Shown in pieces: positions 50,801 to 59,783 of a stretch of 64,000 nucleotides of DNA. The notes under the pieces were generated by a model that worked only from the letters and a program-made list of their open reading frames with translations, did not search any database and was not told where the DNA came from. Position 1 is the first letter of the stretch. Every line of letters starts with the position of its first letter. This DNA comes from Thermodesulfobacteriota bacterium (GTDB lineage Bacteria > Desulfobacterota > Desulfobacteria > Desulfobacterales > Desulfosudaceae), in the NCBI GenBank assembly GCA_040753795.1, contig JBFMDX010000016.1:47554-111553 (forward strand). Reading direction: 5' to 3'. A program made the position numbers and the translations under genes.

Positions 50801-52941
50801 CCATTAGCAAAAGAAAACTTATCTTTCTTTTTGTGGCCGTCTGCTGCCTGGCGTCTGTTATATTTTCCGGCTCCGCGCCGGCCGCCGATGTCAAGGCGAT
50901 TTATTTCAAGGCGGAAAACTGCGCCAAGGCACTGGAAAAGAGCCCGGAAAAAAAGAAATACCGCTCCAACTGGTTAAACTGCATCCAGCAGTTTACCAAG
51001 GTCCATCAGGACGACCCCGCGGGTCCCTATGCGGCGGCCAGCCTTTATCAGGCCGGTGTCCTTTATCAGGAGATGTATACGTTTTCCCGTAAATCATCCG
51101 ACCGGCAGTCGGCCGCTGACCTGTTCCAGAAAATTATCACCGGCTATCCGAAAAGCGCTTACCGGAACCGGGCCCGGGAACGCCTGGACGGGCTGGTCCG
51201 GGAAGCCCCGGACAGTCAGCCGGCGGCCGATCCGAAAAAATCAGGCAAGGCCGTGGCCAAACCGACCGAACCGGAATCAGGCAAGGCCCCTGCTCCCCAA
51301 CCGGACAAGGACGGGCAAAAAAGCCCGGATCCGGAAAAGGCGGCGGTGAAGCTCCCGGATCCGGCAAAAGCCGGAGACAAGTATGCCGAAGCGGAGGCCT
51401 GCCATCAGAAACTGCGGGACAGTGCCGCCAGGAAAAAGTACCGCTGCTTCTGGCTGGAATGCATCAATGCTTATTATGATGCCTACCATTATGATCCTTC
51501 CGGGCCCAGGGCTGAAGCCGGGCTGTATATGGCGGGGACGCTTTATGAAGAGCTCTACAAGTCTTCATACAAGGAGGAGGACCGGGAGGAGGGGCGCCGT
51601 CTGTTGCAGAAGGTGATAACCGAATTTCCCCAGGGCGAATACCGGGAAAAAGCAGCGGCCGTTCTGCTGGACAAGGACATTTCCGGGGTGGTCGCCGCGG
51701 ACAAGACGCTTGGAACCTGCCCGGGAGAAGAAGAAAACGTCCAGCCGTCGCCGGCTCCTTCTCCTGCCGTCGACGCTTCCATACCGGGCGGAATGGCTGT
51801 CGTCAGGGAGCTGCGCTACTGGTCCAACCCCAGCTATACCCGGGTGGTCATTGATACCTCCGAGCCGGTTGAATTTACCAGTAATCTGTTGAAAGGCGAC
51901 CCGGTCAGCGGTAAACCGCCCCGGCTTTACATTGATTTACAGAAAAGCCGCCTGCACCGGGAGCTGTCCCGCCAAATCACCGTTGACGACAACCTGCTCA
52001 AAGATATCCGGGCCGGGCAATACACGACCAGTTCCGTTCGGGTGGTGGTAGATATTAAATCATTTAAAAGCTACAAAGTGTTCTCTCTGCAGGATCCCTT
52101 CCGCCTGGTCATTGATGTCAGCGGAGAAGAGGACAAATCATCCGTTACTGAAACGGTAGAACGCAGCATGCCGATTCCAGGAAAAGGGGAAAAAACAACC
52201 CTGGCCCAGCAGCTGGGACTTTCGGTCGGACGGATCGTCATCGACCCCGGCCATGGCGGAAAAGACAGCGGCGCGCCGGGCTCTCTCAAGGGGATCCAGG
52301 AAAAAAAGGTGGTGCTGGATATCTGCCGGATGCTGGCGGACCGTATTCGGAAGGAGTTGGGCTGCGAGGTCATCCTGACCCGCAATTCGGACACGTTTCT
52401 GACCCTGGAGGAGCGTACCGCCATCGCCAACATGAAGAACGCCGATCTGTTTATCTCAGTTCACACCAATGCCAGCAGGAACCGGAACGCGTACGGCATT
52501 GAAACCTACATACTGAACCTGGCTACCGACGAAGACGCCATGCAGGTGGCCGCCCTGGAAAACAGTACATCCCGGAAGAACATCAGCGACCTTCAGACCA
52601 TACTGCAGGACCTGATGCAGAACGCGAAGAAGGACGAATCACTCCGCCTGGCCGGTTATGTCCAGAACGCTTTATGCGGGCATATGCAGAAGGGGAACAG
52701 CAGGGTCAAGAACAAGGGGGTCAAGCAGGCCCCGTTTTACGTGCTGATCGGCGCCCAGATGCCGTCCATTCTGATCGAGACCGGCTTTATCAGCAACAAG
52801 GAAGAGTGTCAGCGGTTGATTTCCCCCGAATACCAGCGACAACTCTGCGACGGTATTCTCAAGGGCATCAAAACCTATATCGAGCGGACAACCTCGACCG
52901 GGTTTGCGCCTCCGGCCGAAAAAGCCCCGGCTTCCATGTAG
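50797..52941 (+). CDS. N-acetylmuramoyl-L-alanine amidase (AmiC-like) with duplicated N-terminal module
   Basis: This gene encodes 714 residues with a signal peptide (1-28). Two homologous ~95-residue helical modules (about 30-125 and 200-295) share KKYR..WL.CI, DP.GP.A...Y.AG.LY.E.Y and ..I...P...YR..A...L; a Pro/Lys-rich linker with PDPEKA-like repeats separates them. The AMIN domain (~333-440) targets septal peptidoglycan. Amidase_3 (~478-710) shows IVIDPGHGGKDSGAPG, E in ETYILNLA, SVHTNAS and ILIETGFISN. It splits septal peptidoglycan. The start overlaps mutS. Confidence 0.93.
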   Translation: MTISKRKLIFLFVAVCCLASVIFSGSAPAADVKAIYFKAENCAKALEKSPEKKKYRSNWLNCIQQFTKVHQDDPAGPYAAASLYQAGVLYQEMYTFSRKSSDRQSAADLFQKIITGYPKSAYRNRARERLDGLVREAPDSQPAADPKKSGKAVAKPTEPESGKAPAPQPDKDGQKSPDPEKAAVKLPDPAKAGDKYAEAEACHQKLRDSAARKKYRCFWLECINAYYDAYHYDPSGPRAEAGLYMAGTLYEELYKSSYKEEDREEGRRLLQKVITEFPQGEYREKAAAVLLDKDISGVVAADKTLGTCPGEEENVQPSPAPSPAVDASIPGGMAVVRELRYWSNPSYTRVVIDTSEPVEFTSNLLKGDPVSGKPPRLYIDLQKSRLHRELSRQITVDDNLLKDIRAGQYTTSSVRVVVDIKSFKSYKVFSLQDPFRLVIDVSGEEDKSSVTETVERSMPIPGKGEKTTLAQQLGLSVGRIVIDPGHGGKDSGAPGSLKGIQEKKVVLDICRMLADRIRKELGCEVILTRNSDTFLTLEERTAIANMKNADLFISVHTNASRNRNAYGIETYILNLATDEDAMQVAALENSTSRKNISDLQTILQDLMQNAKKDESLRLAGYVQNALCGHMQKGNSRVKNKGVKQAPFYVLIGAQMPSILIETGFISNKEECQRLISPEYQRQLCDGILKGIKTYIERTTSTGFAPPAEKAPASM

Positions 52942-53011
52942 AACGGGAGCCGCGAATCAGGTTAACCCCTCCCGAACCCGCATCCTGAAGACGTCGATTT
53001 TCGGGCGGAGG

Positions 53012-53950
53012 TTATTCGATTATTTCCCGAATGAGGTAGACCGGCCGGTTTCGTGATTCATGGTAGGTCCGGAAAAGGTATTCACCCAGTATGCCCAGGA
53101 ATATCAGCTGAATGAACCCCATGAAGTAAATGCTCAGGGTGGTGGATGACCAGCCGAAGGGCGCGATGCCGGTAAACTTGGAGACCAGAACGTAGATAAA
53201 GGCCGCGAAACAGATGATGACGCCGGTCAGCCCGATCAGCAGGCAGAGGCGGATGGGAATTTCGGAAAAGGAAAAGAGCGCGTCCAGGGCCAGCTTGTAA
53301 AGGGCCGACAGGCTCATTTTGGCCCGGCCGGCATGACGGTCGTCCCGCTCATAATCGACAAAGCCCTGGCGGAAGCCGATGAAAAATCGCAGCCCCGGCA
53401 GATAACGGGTTTTCTCTTTAAAAGACAGCAGGGCGTTTAACGCCTGACGGTTCATCAGAGAAAAGTTGCCGATGTTTCTAATATTCTCCATCCCGGACAG
53501 ACGGTTAAAGACATGATGAAATATATACAGGAGGATCCTCTTGAAAAGGGTTTCCCTGCGACCGGTTCTTCTGGCATGAATGATATCCAGACGGCGGGTT
53601 TGAGCCGCTTCGACCATTTGGGGGATCAGTTCCGGCGGATCCTGCAGGTCGCCGTCCATCATGACCACATAGTCGCCCCGGGCGTTTTCAAGCCCGGCGG
53701 TATAGGCGGCCTGATGGCCAAAATTGCGCGACAGCGAGATAATTTTCAGCCGCTGTTCCCGGCGGCGGAAATCGAGCATCCGTTCCAGGCTGCGGTCACT
53801 GCTGCCGTCATCCACACAGATGATTTCAAAATCTTCGGTGATCGCGGCCATGATGGCTACGGTTCGCTGCAGCAGCGGTGCGATCAATGCCTCTTCGTTG
53901 TATATGGGAATGACCAGGGACAGTTTCACGGCAGACGCTGATCCTTCCAC
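53012..53950 (-). CDS. GtrB-like polyprenyl-phosphate glycosyltransferase (GT2)
   Basis: This gene encodes 312 residues from a GTG at 53950; a GTG seven codons later is equally possible. The GT-A domain has LSLVIPIYNEEALI, IICVDDGSSDRS, SRNFGHQAAYTAG and DGDLQDPPELIPQM. Two C-terminal membrane helices (~233-258 and ~270-293) end in GEYLFRTYHESRNRPVYLI, the classic GtrB/ArnC-type end. It loads a sugar onto undecaprenyl phosphate. The divergent membrane protein at 54150 is a natural partner. Confidence 0.92.
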   Translation of the reverse strand: MEGSASAVKLSLVIPIYNEEALIAPLLQRTVAIMAAITEDFEIICVDDGSSDRSLERMLDFRRREQRLKIISLSRNFGHQAAYTAGLENARGDYVVMMDGDLQDPPELIPQMVEAAQTRRLDIIHARRTGRRETLFKRILLYIFHHVFNRLSGMENIRNIGNFSLMNRQALNALLSFKEKTRYLPGLRFFIGFRQGFVDYERDDRHAGRAKMSLSALYKLALDALFSFSEIPIRLCLLIGLTGVIICFAAFIYVLVSKFTGIAPFGWSSTTLSIYFMGFIQLIFLGILGEYLFRTYHESRNRPVYLIREIIE

Positions 53951-54149
53951 GGAATTTCCGTTCTAGGGGTAAGGATAAAAAAGGGCAACCCGCTGCTTTC
54001 TCCGGTCATTATCTATAGCAATGACGGGGTTTTGTGTCAAGGCCTTACCTGCCGGTGGGCGCAATAACGATTGATCATTCATCGCTTCCATAGTATGTAG
54101 GTGAAAAAAGAGAAGAATTTATATCGGAAAACTCAATTCAACAGAATTT

Positions 54150-55802
54150 ATGATTATGCGGAAAGAAAAAGGCAGAAAAGACCAGCGGCTCTGGTTAATT
54201 TTTTCCTTCCTGCTGTTTTATGTTCTTCTTGGTTACTCGAAAAATCTGATTTTCCACCTGAATGACGACGTCTACGTCATGCTGCTCGCTAAAAGCGGTG
54301 AATACCATACACCGGATACGCATTCCATATTGGGCTGGATTTTCAAAACGCTTTATTCCTGGAAGGCGGATTTTTTCTGGTATGACTTTTTTCTGGTGAT
54401 GTTCTACATCGTCTGCGTAAGTCGGTTGATTTTCATTTTCACCGCCGATGAAACGCTTTCCTTCCCGCTCGGGGCGCTGCTGATATCCTGTATTTTTCTG
54501 GGGTTTCTGCCATTCCAGCCGAATTTTACAATCATTTCAATCTTTCTGGCCGCTACCGCATTGTTGCCGTATTTTACCGAAGGGGTTAAAGAAGCCAATG
54601 CGTTTAAACCAAAAGACCTGATCATATCAGGGGGGTTGTTCTTTTTCGCCTGCCTTTACCGGAGTCCAGCGGCTTTTCTGGCGGCAGGCTGTGCCGTGAT
54701 CATTTTTTCCGGCCTGGCCCTTTACGAAAGAATCGGCAAGAAGAAGCGGACAGGGAGAAAATATTTTTTAAAGGTAGCGGCCATAATGGCGGGGATGATG
54801 GTTTTTTCGTTATGGATGCATATTCTGAATATTTATATGTACAAAACAGACGCTGGATATGAGCGTGTCATTGAGTATGACGCGTATCGTCGAGGCTTTG
54901 TGGATTACTTCCGATATTCATATGATCCGTCTTATCCGGCATATGGTATTTCCGTAAACGACTTTAATCTGATGCGTCACTTCATGGGCATTGATTCACC
55001 GCCGCTGCACCTGGAAAATCTCAAGGAATTGCCGAAGGTGTCATGGTTCAGTACCCGGCGGATGGCGCATGGTTTTTCCAATACCCTTCATTGTTTCAGG
55101 CATTCATGTGCGTTAATGCTGGTTTTAATCCTTCTGGGCATGAGTGTTGTTTCCCGCCGGGCACGGATTTGCGCGGCCGTTCCCATCCTCATGATATTTC
55201 TTGTCGGGACGGTAACCTGCCGAATGCCTTTAAGGGTGTGCCTGCCGTTTCTGTCTTTGGGCTTTTTGACTGCCCTGATATCTATCCGCCCCGAACTTCA
55301 GGGCCGTGACCGGCTTAAGCGCAATGTTTTTCTTTACGGTTTTGTCGCCATCGTGTCGATATTATCGTTATCAGTGGCCGGTCTTTATCACCATGAAAAA
55401 GTCAACGGCTATAACAATGATTTAAAGTCAGCCGAACGGCTTTGGAAATTCGCCGGCGAAAGACATATCAGCAGCATGGCCTACTGGCCCCTGGCCGCCA
55501 CTTTTGACAACTGGATATTATTTTCTCCGGCCCCGCTGCCGGCCTCGATCCAGTTGAACCGAATCGGCGGCTGGGCCGGTTCCTACCCCCATACGATTAA
55601 ACACTTTCAACAGATCTATGGCCAGAACATTTATAAGGGGCTGGCCCAACCCGGAACTTTTCACGCGGTTATGAACCATCCGGTGTCAATTCCTTACTTT
55701 GAAGCGTTTATCAAAGAACACGGGCCTGATCACGCTGTGCCGACGGTTGTGTTTAAAACACAGCGAACGGTTTTTTACGTAATTTCAACCGCGCCGGGTT
55801 GA
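54150..55802 (+). CDS. Polytopic membrane protein, probable GtrB partner glycosyltransferase
   Basis: This gene encodes 550 residues with about ten helices. The first periplasmic loop has LIFHLNDDVYVMLLAKSGEY, an Asp pair as in GT-C enzymes. A soluble tail (~420-550) ends the protein. It is not a family I can name. Base use is more AT-rich than its neighbours (many TTT, ATT, AAA codons), which suggests horizontal gain, as often seen for serotype-conversion genes. No good ribosome-binding site is seen before the ATG; an ATG two codons later is an alternative start. The divergent GtrB-like gene suggests a glucosylation module. Confidence 0.65.
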   Translation: MIMRKEKGRKDQRLWLIFSFLLFYVLLGYSKNLIFHLNDDVYVMLLAKSGEYHTPDTHSILGWIFKTLYSWKADFFWYDFFLVMFYIVCVSRLIFIFTADETLSFPLGALLISCIFLGFLPFQPNFTIISIFLAATALLPYFTEGVKEANAFKPKDLIISGGLFFFACLYRSPAAFLAAGCAVIIFSGLALYERIGKKKRTGRKYFLKVAAIMAGMMVFSLWMHILNIYMYKTDAGYERVIEYDAYRRGFVDYFRYSYDPSYPAYGISVNDFNLMRHFMGIDSPPLHLENLKELPKVSWFSTRRMAHGFSNTLHCFRHSCALMLVLILLGMSVVSRRARICAAVPILMIFLVGTVTCRMPLRVCLPFLSLGFLTALISIRPELQGRDRLKRNVFLYGFVAIVSILSLSVAGLYHHEKVNGYNNDLKSAERLWKFAGERHISSMAYWPLAATFDNWILFSPAPLPASIQLNRIGGWAGSYPHTIKHFQQIYGQNIYKGLAQPGTFHAVMNHPVSIPYFEAFIKEHGPDHAVPTVVFKTQRTVFYVISTAPG

Positions 55803-55826
55803 ACCGGTGCCGCCTCATCCGCCGGG

Positions 55827-56600
55827 CTAGGTGATCATTTCCTGGATCCGCATCATGAAGATGCCGATGTCCCGGCCGTATTCCGGCGGACCTTCCACCG
55901 ACAGGAATCCGTTTTTGACGGCCATGACCATGTCCACGTCGTTTAAGACCACCGGCATGGCGCCGTCCACCCCGTTGAATTTCATGTGCACAAAGGGACG
56001 CCGCTTGGTGTATTTTCCCCGGCCGGCTTTTGTCTTCCCGGCCTTGACCCGCAGGTAGGCGGCGATGTCGTCGTCGACCGTGATCTGGTAAATGCGCTCC
56101 GGCTGCGAGGCGGTCCATTTAACCATGTCCGGGTCACCCCCCTTGTTGAACTGGGACAGGGCGGTGGTGATCATGTAAAAGGTCATTTTGACCTTGAGCC
56201 GTCTTTTTCCCGGGTCCGTGGGCCGGTTGTTGGGCATCAGCAGCTTTAAAGCCAGCAGCAGGGTCAGCACCTTGACCAGCAGGCCCACCTTTGTCAGACC
56301 CTTGATTTTCGGCAGGGCCGGTTTGCCGGCGAACAGGGCGTTCATGGACGCCACCCGGCCGAAGGAAAAGGTGATATCGGCCGCTTCGGCCACGCCCTGG
56401 TCGACCCGGAATTCTCCCTGGTCGAACACCAGGCAGGCGCCGACATCGCCGGCCGGGTCTTTGGCCACAAACTGCACCTTGGCGGTTACGCCGGCAAATT
56501 TTGCCCCTATCTTGGGATCTTCTTCCAGCAGCACTTTGATCACGGGCAGGACGGCTCTTAAAAATATCCGGGCCGCCATGAGTTCTTTTTCAGTCGCCAT
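55827..56600 (-). CDS. SCP2-like (sterol carrier type) protein A
   Basis: This gene encodes 257 residues from the ATG at 56600, two bases after the tktC-like stop. The first ~150 residues (KVQFVAKDPAGDVGACLVFDQGEF, then AADITFSFGRVASMNALFAGKPALPKIKGLTKVGLLVKVL) have the SCP2 lipid-binding pattern. The second part (MKFNGVDGAMPVVLNDVDMV) is less clear. SCP2 domains bind lipids, acyl-CoAs or sterols in a hydrophobic tunnel. The gene is last in the operon and is paralogous in type to the protein at 59784-60548. Its exact role is unknown. Confidence 0.7.
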   Translation of the reverse strand: MATEKELMAARIFLRAVLPVIKVLLEEDPKIGAKFAGVTAKVQFVAKDPAGDVGACLVFDQGEFRVDQGVAEAADITFSFGRVASMNALFAGKPALPKIKGLTKVGLLVKVLTLLLALKLLMPNNRPTDPGKRRLKVKMTFYMITTALSQFNKGGDPDMVKWTASQPERIYQITVDDDIAAYLRVKAGKTKAGRGKYTKRRPFVHMKFNGVDGAMPVVLNDVDMVMAVKNGFLSVEGPPEYGRDIGIFMMRIQEMIT

Positions 56601-56601
56601 G

Positions 56602-57612
56602 TTATACCTCGTCTTCCCAGTCTTCATCCTCTTCAAATTCGATTTTCATGACATCCCGCACGGTCTGAATGATGCCATCGGTGTCAAGCCGGTAATGGGT
56701 ATAGAGGTCTTCCGGATAACCGACCTCGCAGAAGCAGTCGGGAATGCCGACTTTGCGGAAGGCGCAGCCCTTGCCGCTCTGGGCGATGACGTCGGCCACG
56801 GCGCTGCCCAGGCCGCCCTGGACGTTGTGTTCCTCAAAAACAATGATGCGGCGGGTGTCCATGACGGCTCGCATGACGGCCTCTTCATCCAGGGGCTTGA
56901 TGGTGTGCATGTTGAGCACGCGCACCGACAGCTTGTCATCCTCTTTGAGCACCTTGGCCGCCTCCATGGCATGAAACACGGTCACGCCGCAGCAGATGAT
57001 GGTGACGTCGGTGCCGGAGGAAAGCTCCACGGCCTTGCCGATGGTAAATCCGTAATCCTCATTTTCGTAATGGCGGGGTTCGAATCCCCGGCCGATGCGG
57101 ATGTAGACCGGGCCGGGATAATCCACGCACTGCTTGACGACATTGGCCATTTCGATGCCGTCGGCCGGCACGATAACGGTCATGTTGGCGAACGACCGCA
57201 TGATGGCGATATCCTCGGTGCAGTGATGGGTGGTGCCCGCCTGGCCGAACGAGGCGCCGCCGTGGGTGGCGATGATTTTGACGTTCAGTTTCTGGTAACA
57301 GATATCGGTCCGGATCTGCTCCGCGGCCCGCATGGACGAAAACACCGCCATGGTGGACACGAAGGGCAGCAGGCCGGACTTGGCCAGGCCCGCGGCCACG
57401 CCGAACAGGTTCTGCTCGGCGATGCCGACGTTGAAAAACCGTTCCGGGAAATGGTCCTGGAACCGCCCGATCTTGGTGGATTTGGCCAGATCGGCCGATA
57501 ACCCGACAATCCTGGGGTTGATTTTCCCCAGATCGCACAACACCTGACCGTAGATCTCCGCCTGGGTCATGGTGTCGGCGTCATATACCGTCCAGGTAAT
57601 TCCTTCGCTCAT
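56602..57612 (-). CDS. Transketolase-like C-terminal subunit
   Basis: This gene encodes 336 residues from the ATG at 57612 (AGGAG upstream). It holds the pyrimidine-binding and C-terminal transketolase domains: catalytic Glu66 in FFNVGIAEQNLFGVAAGLA, THGGASFGQAGTTHHCTEDIAIMRSF, IRIGRG and a C-terminal domain with VRVLNMHTIKPLDEEAV. The extra end is very acidic (EFEEDEDWEDEV). It pairs with the N-terminal subunit encoded just upstream to form a split transketolase. The sugar or acyl substrate is unknown; the context argues against the pentose phosphate pathway. Confidence 0.9.
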   Translation of the reverse strand: MSEGITWTVYDADTMTQAEIYGQVLCDLGKINPRIVGLSADLAKSTKIGRFQDHFPERFFNVGIAEQNLFGVAAGLAKSGLLPFVSTMAVFSSMRAAEQIRTDICYQKLNVKIIATHGGASFGQAGTTHHCTEDIAIMRSFANMTVIVPADGIEMANVVKQCVDYPGPVYIRIGRGFEPRHYENEDYGFTIGKAVELSSGTDVTIICCGVTVFHAMEAAKVLKEDDKLSVRVLNMHTIKPLDEEAVMRAVMDTRRIIVFEEHNVQGGLGSAVADVIAQSGKGCAFRKVGIPDCFCEVGYPEDLYTHYRLDTDGIIQTVRDVMKIEFEEDEDWEDEV

Positions 57613-57676
57613 GGTTGACTCCTCTATTTTATGGAATTTCGTATTTGTTAAAAGACGGCCGGTTCTGACAACGGCT

Positions 57677-58516
57677 CTATCCGGCGTACATCTTGTCGAT
57701 GGACTGGTGGGCCTTTTCCACCAGCGCCGTGTCCAGGCCGCCGTAATGCCACTTGACCTGGTTCTCCATGAAATCGACGCCCTTGCCCTTGACGGTGTTG
57801 GCGATGATGACCACCGGCTTACCGGGCCGGGTGTGGGCGTATTCGATGGCGCCGGCCAGGTCCTCGAAATCGTGTCCATTCACTTCCCTGACGATAAAAC
57901 CGAAGGCGGTCCACTTGTCGGCAAAGGGTTCCAGGCCCATGACCTCTTCGGTGGTGCCGTCGATCATCAGCCGGTTTTTATCCACGATGGTGACCAGGTT
58001 GTTCAATTTATAGTGGCTGGCGGCCATGGCCGCCTCCCAGATGGTTCCCTCGTTGCATTCACCATCGCCCAGGACGCAGTAGGTCCACCAGTTCTTCTTC
58101 TGAAGCCTGGCGCCCAGGGCCATGCCCACCGCCATGGGCAGGCCGTGGCCCAGCGAGCCGGTCGAAGCGTCCACGCCCCTTACCTTGTTGCCGTCCAGGT
58201 GCATGCCGAAGGGCGACTTGAACTTGTTGAAGGACTTGAGCTGGTCGAAGGCGAAGTATCCCTTCCGGGCCAGTATCGCCGCGTAGGCCACTCCGGCGTG
58301 GCCCTTGCTGAGGATGAACCGGTCCCGGTCCTCCCAGCCGGGGTCCTGCGGCTTCACGTTCAGGTACTTGTAGTAGAGGATGATCATGATGTCCGTCACC
58401 GATAATCCGCCGCCGATGTGGGCGCCGCCGGACCAGCCGGTGATATCGACGATATCCTTGCGGGCCTGGCGGGCCATTTCCTTGAGTGTCTTCATTTCCT
58501 GTGGGGTCAGTGCCAT
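57677..58516 (-). CDS. Transketolase-like N-terminal (ThDP-binding) subunit
   Basis: This gene encodes 279 residues. GGAGGAACC precedes the ATG. The thiamine diphosphate/metal motif is GDGECNEG (150-157) with the Asn in IVDKNRLMID. GAHIGGGLSVTDIMIILYYK, RDRFILSKGHAG and STGSLGHGLPMAVGMA are standard transketolase features. A 64-base gap separates it from the C-terminal subunit gene. Confidence 0.92.
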   Translation of the reverse strand: MALTPQEMKTLKEMARQARKDIVDITGWSGGAHIGGGLSVTDIMIILYYKYLNVKPQDPGWEDRDRFILSKGHAGVAYAAILARKGYFAFDQLKSFNKFKSPFGMHLDGNKVRGVDASTGSLGHGLPMAVGMALGARLQKKNWWTYCVLGDGECNEGTIWEAAMAASHYKLNNLVTIVDKNRLMIDGTTEEVMGLEPFADKWTAFGFIVREVNGHDFEDLAGAIEYAHTRPGKPVVIIANTVKGKGVDFMENQVKWHYGGLDTALVEKAHQSIDKMYAG

Positions 58517-58534
58517 ATGGGTTCCTCCATGGTG

Positions 58535-59773
58535 TTAGGATTGCTTTTTAACCGCTTCGAAGGCCTCGTCGGCGATCTGCAGCGTCAGGGCCAGGTCCTC
58601 CGCGGTGTGGGCGGAAGAAACGAACCAGTTGTGATGAGAGGTGAAAAAAGCCCCCCGCCGGGTGCATTCCCCGCACCATTTCTGATGCAGCATGAGCGAG
58701 GGGTCGTCGGTGATGCGCAGGTAGGGCATGGACGGGTGGCCGGTGACTTTGAGGTCGAAGCCGTGACGTTTCGCGGTCGCGATCAATCCGTCCCGCAGCT
58801 TTTCGCCGTAGGCGAGCATGAGGCCGACGGCGTCGATACGCTTCATCTCGTCGATGGTGGCCATGGCCGCGGCCATGGGAACCGCCGAAAACCAGTAGCT
58901 GCCGGTGTAGAACACCTTGGCGGCGTCATTTTTGATGGCGTCCGTGCCGACCAGGGCCGAAATGGGGTAGCCGTTGGCGATGGCTTTGCAGAAACAGATC
59001 AGGTCCGGCTTGAACCCGAAATATTCGTTGGATCCCCGGATGTCCAGGCGGAAGCCGCAGCGGATGTCGTCGACCATCAGCACGATACCGTGCTGGCGGC
59101 AGAGGCGCTCCACGTTCTGCCAGTAGCCGTCCGCCGGCATGACGTTGTCCACGAAGGTGGGGTGATGGTAAGGACAGGCCATGAAGCCGGCGATGTCTCC
59201 GGGATTCTGGTCGATGGCGGCTTGCAGGGCGGGAATGTCGTTCCAGGGAATGCGGATGATATGTCGGCCGTCGTCTTCGGTGATGCCGTGATGGCCGTAT
59301 CCTTGGGTCCAAGGCGCCACCCCGTGGTAACCGCCCTTGATGAGGATGATCTTGTTGCGGCCGGTGGCCTTGCGGGCGACCATGGTGGCGTAGGTGGTGA
59401 CGTCGCCGCCGTTCTTGGCGAAATAAGCCCAGTCGGCGATGGCCACCGTGTCGACCAGTTTTTCGGCCAGTTCCACCATGACCGGGGATGGGGCCGAAAG
59501 ACAGTTGCCTTTGCGAAGCTGCTCGGCGGCGGCCCGGTCCACGCCTTCATGGTTGTAGCCCAGCACCATGGGGCCGTAGGCGCACATGTAGTCGATGAAT
59601 TCATTGCCGTCCACGTCGGTGAAGCGGGATCCGGCCGCCTTTTCGGCGTAAAAAGGATAATGGTCCGGCGGAATCAGCGGGGCCGGACTGAAATGGCCGT
59701 ATATACCGCAGGGGATGAGCCGGGCGGCCTTTTCAAACAGTTCACGGGATCGTTGATAGGTATAGGTTTTCAT
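58535..59773 (-). CDS. PLP class III aminotransferase, GSA-aminomutase-like
   Basis: This gene encodes 412 residues. PLP Lys263 is in CFCKAIANGYPISALVG, and Asp235 in MVDDIRCGFR binds the PLP nitrogen (the usual DE pair is DD here). The N-terminal domain GSRFTDVDGNEFIDYMCAYGPMVLGYNH is as in glutamate-1-semialdehyde aminomutases. Its neighbours and divergent motifs argue against hemL. With an alanine dehydrogenase in the operon, pyruvate/alanine is a likely amino acceptor/donor couple. The product is unknown. Confidence 0.87.
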   Translation of the reverse strand: MKTYTYQRSRELFEKAARLIPCGIYGHFSPAPLIPPDHYPFYAEKAAGSRFTDVDGNEFIDYMCAYGPMVLGYNHEGVDRAAAEQLRKGNCLSAPSPVMVELAEKLVDTVAIADWAYFAKNGGDVTTYATMVARKATGRNKIILIKGGYHGVAPWTQGYGHHGITEDDGRHIIRIPWNDIPALQAAIDQNPGDIAGFMACPYHHPTFVDNVMPADGYWQNVERLCRQHGIVLMVDDIRCGFRLDIRGSNEYFGFKPDLICFCKAIANGYPISALVGTDAIKNDAAKVFYTGSYWFSAVPMAAAMATIDEMKRIDAVGLMLAYGEKLRDGLIATAKRHGFDLKVTGHPSMPYLRITDDPSLMLHQKWCGECTRRGAFFTSHHNWFVSSAHTAEDLALTLQIADEAFEAVKKQS

Positions 59774-59783
59774 GTTGCCTCGC

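Noticed and set aside
58535..59773. Annotation as hemL (glutamate-1-semialdehyde aminomutase)
   Set aside because: The fold matches, but the DD in place of DE before the GFR motif, the operon with transketolase and alanine dehydrogenase, and the lack of other heme genes make a different substrate more likely.
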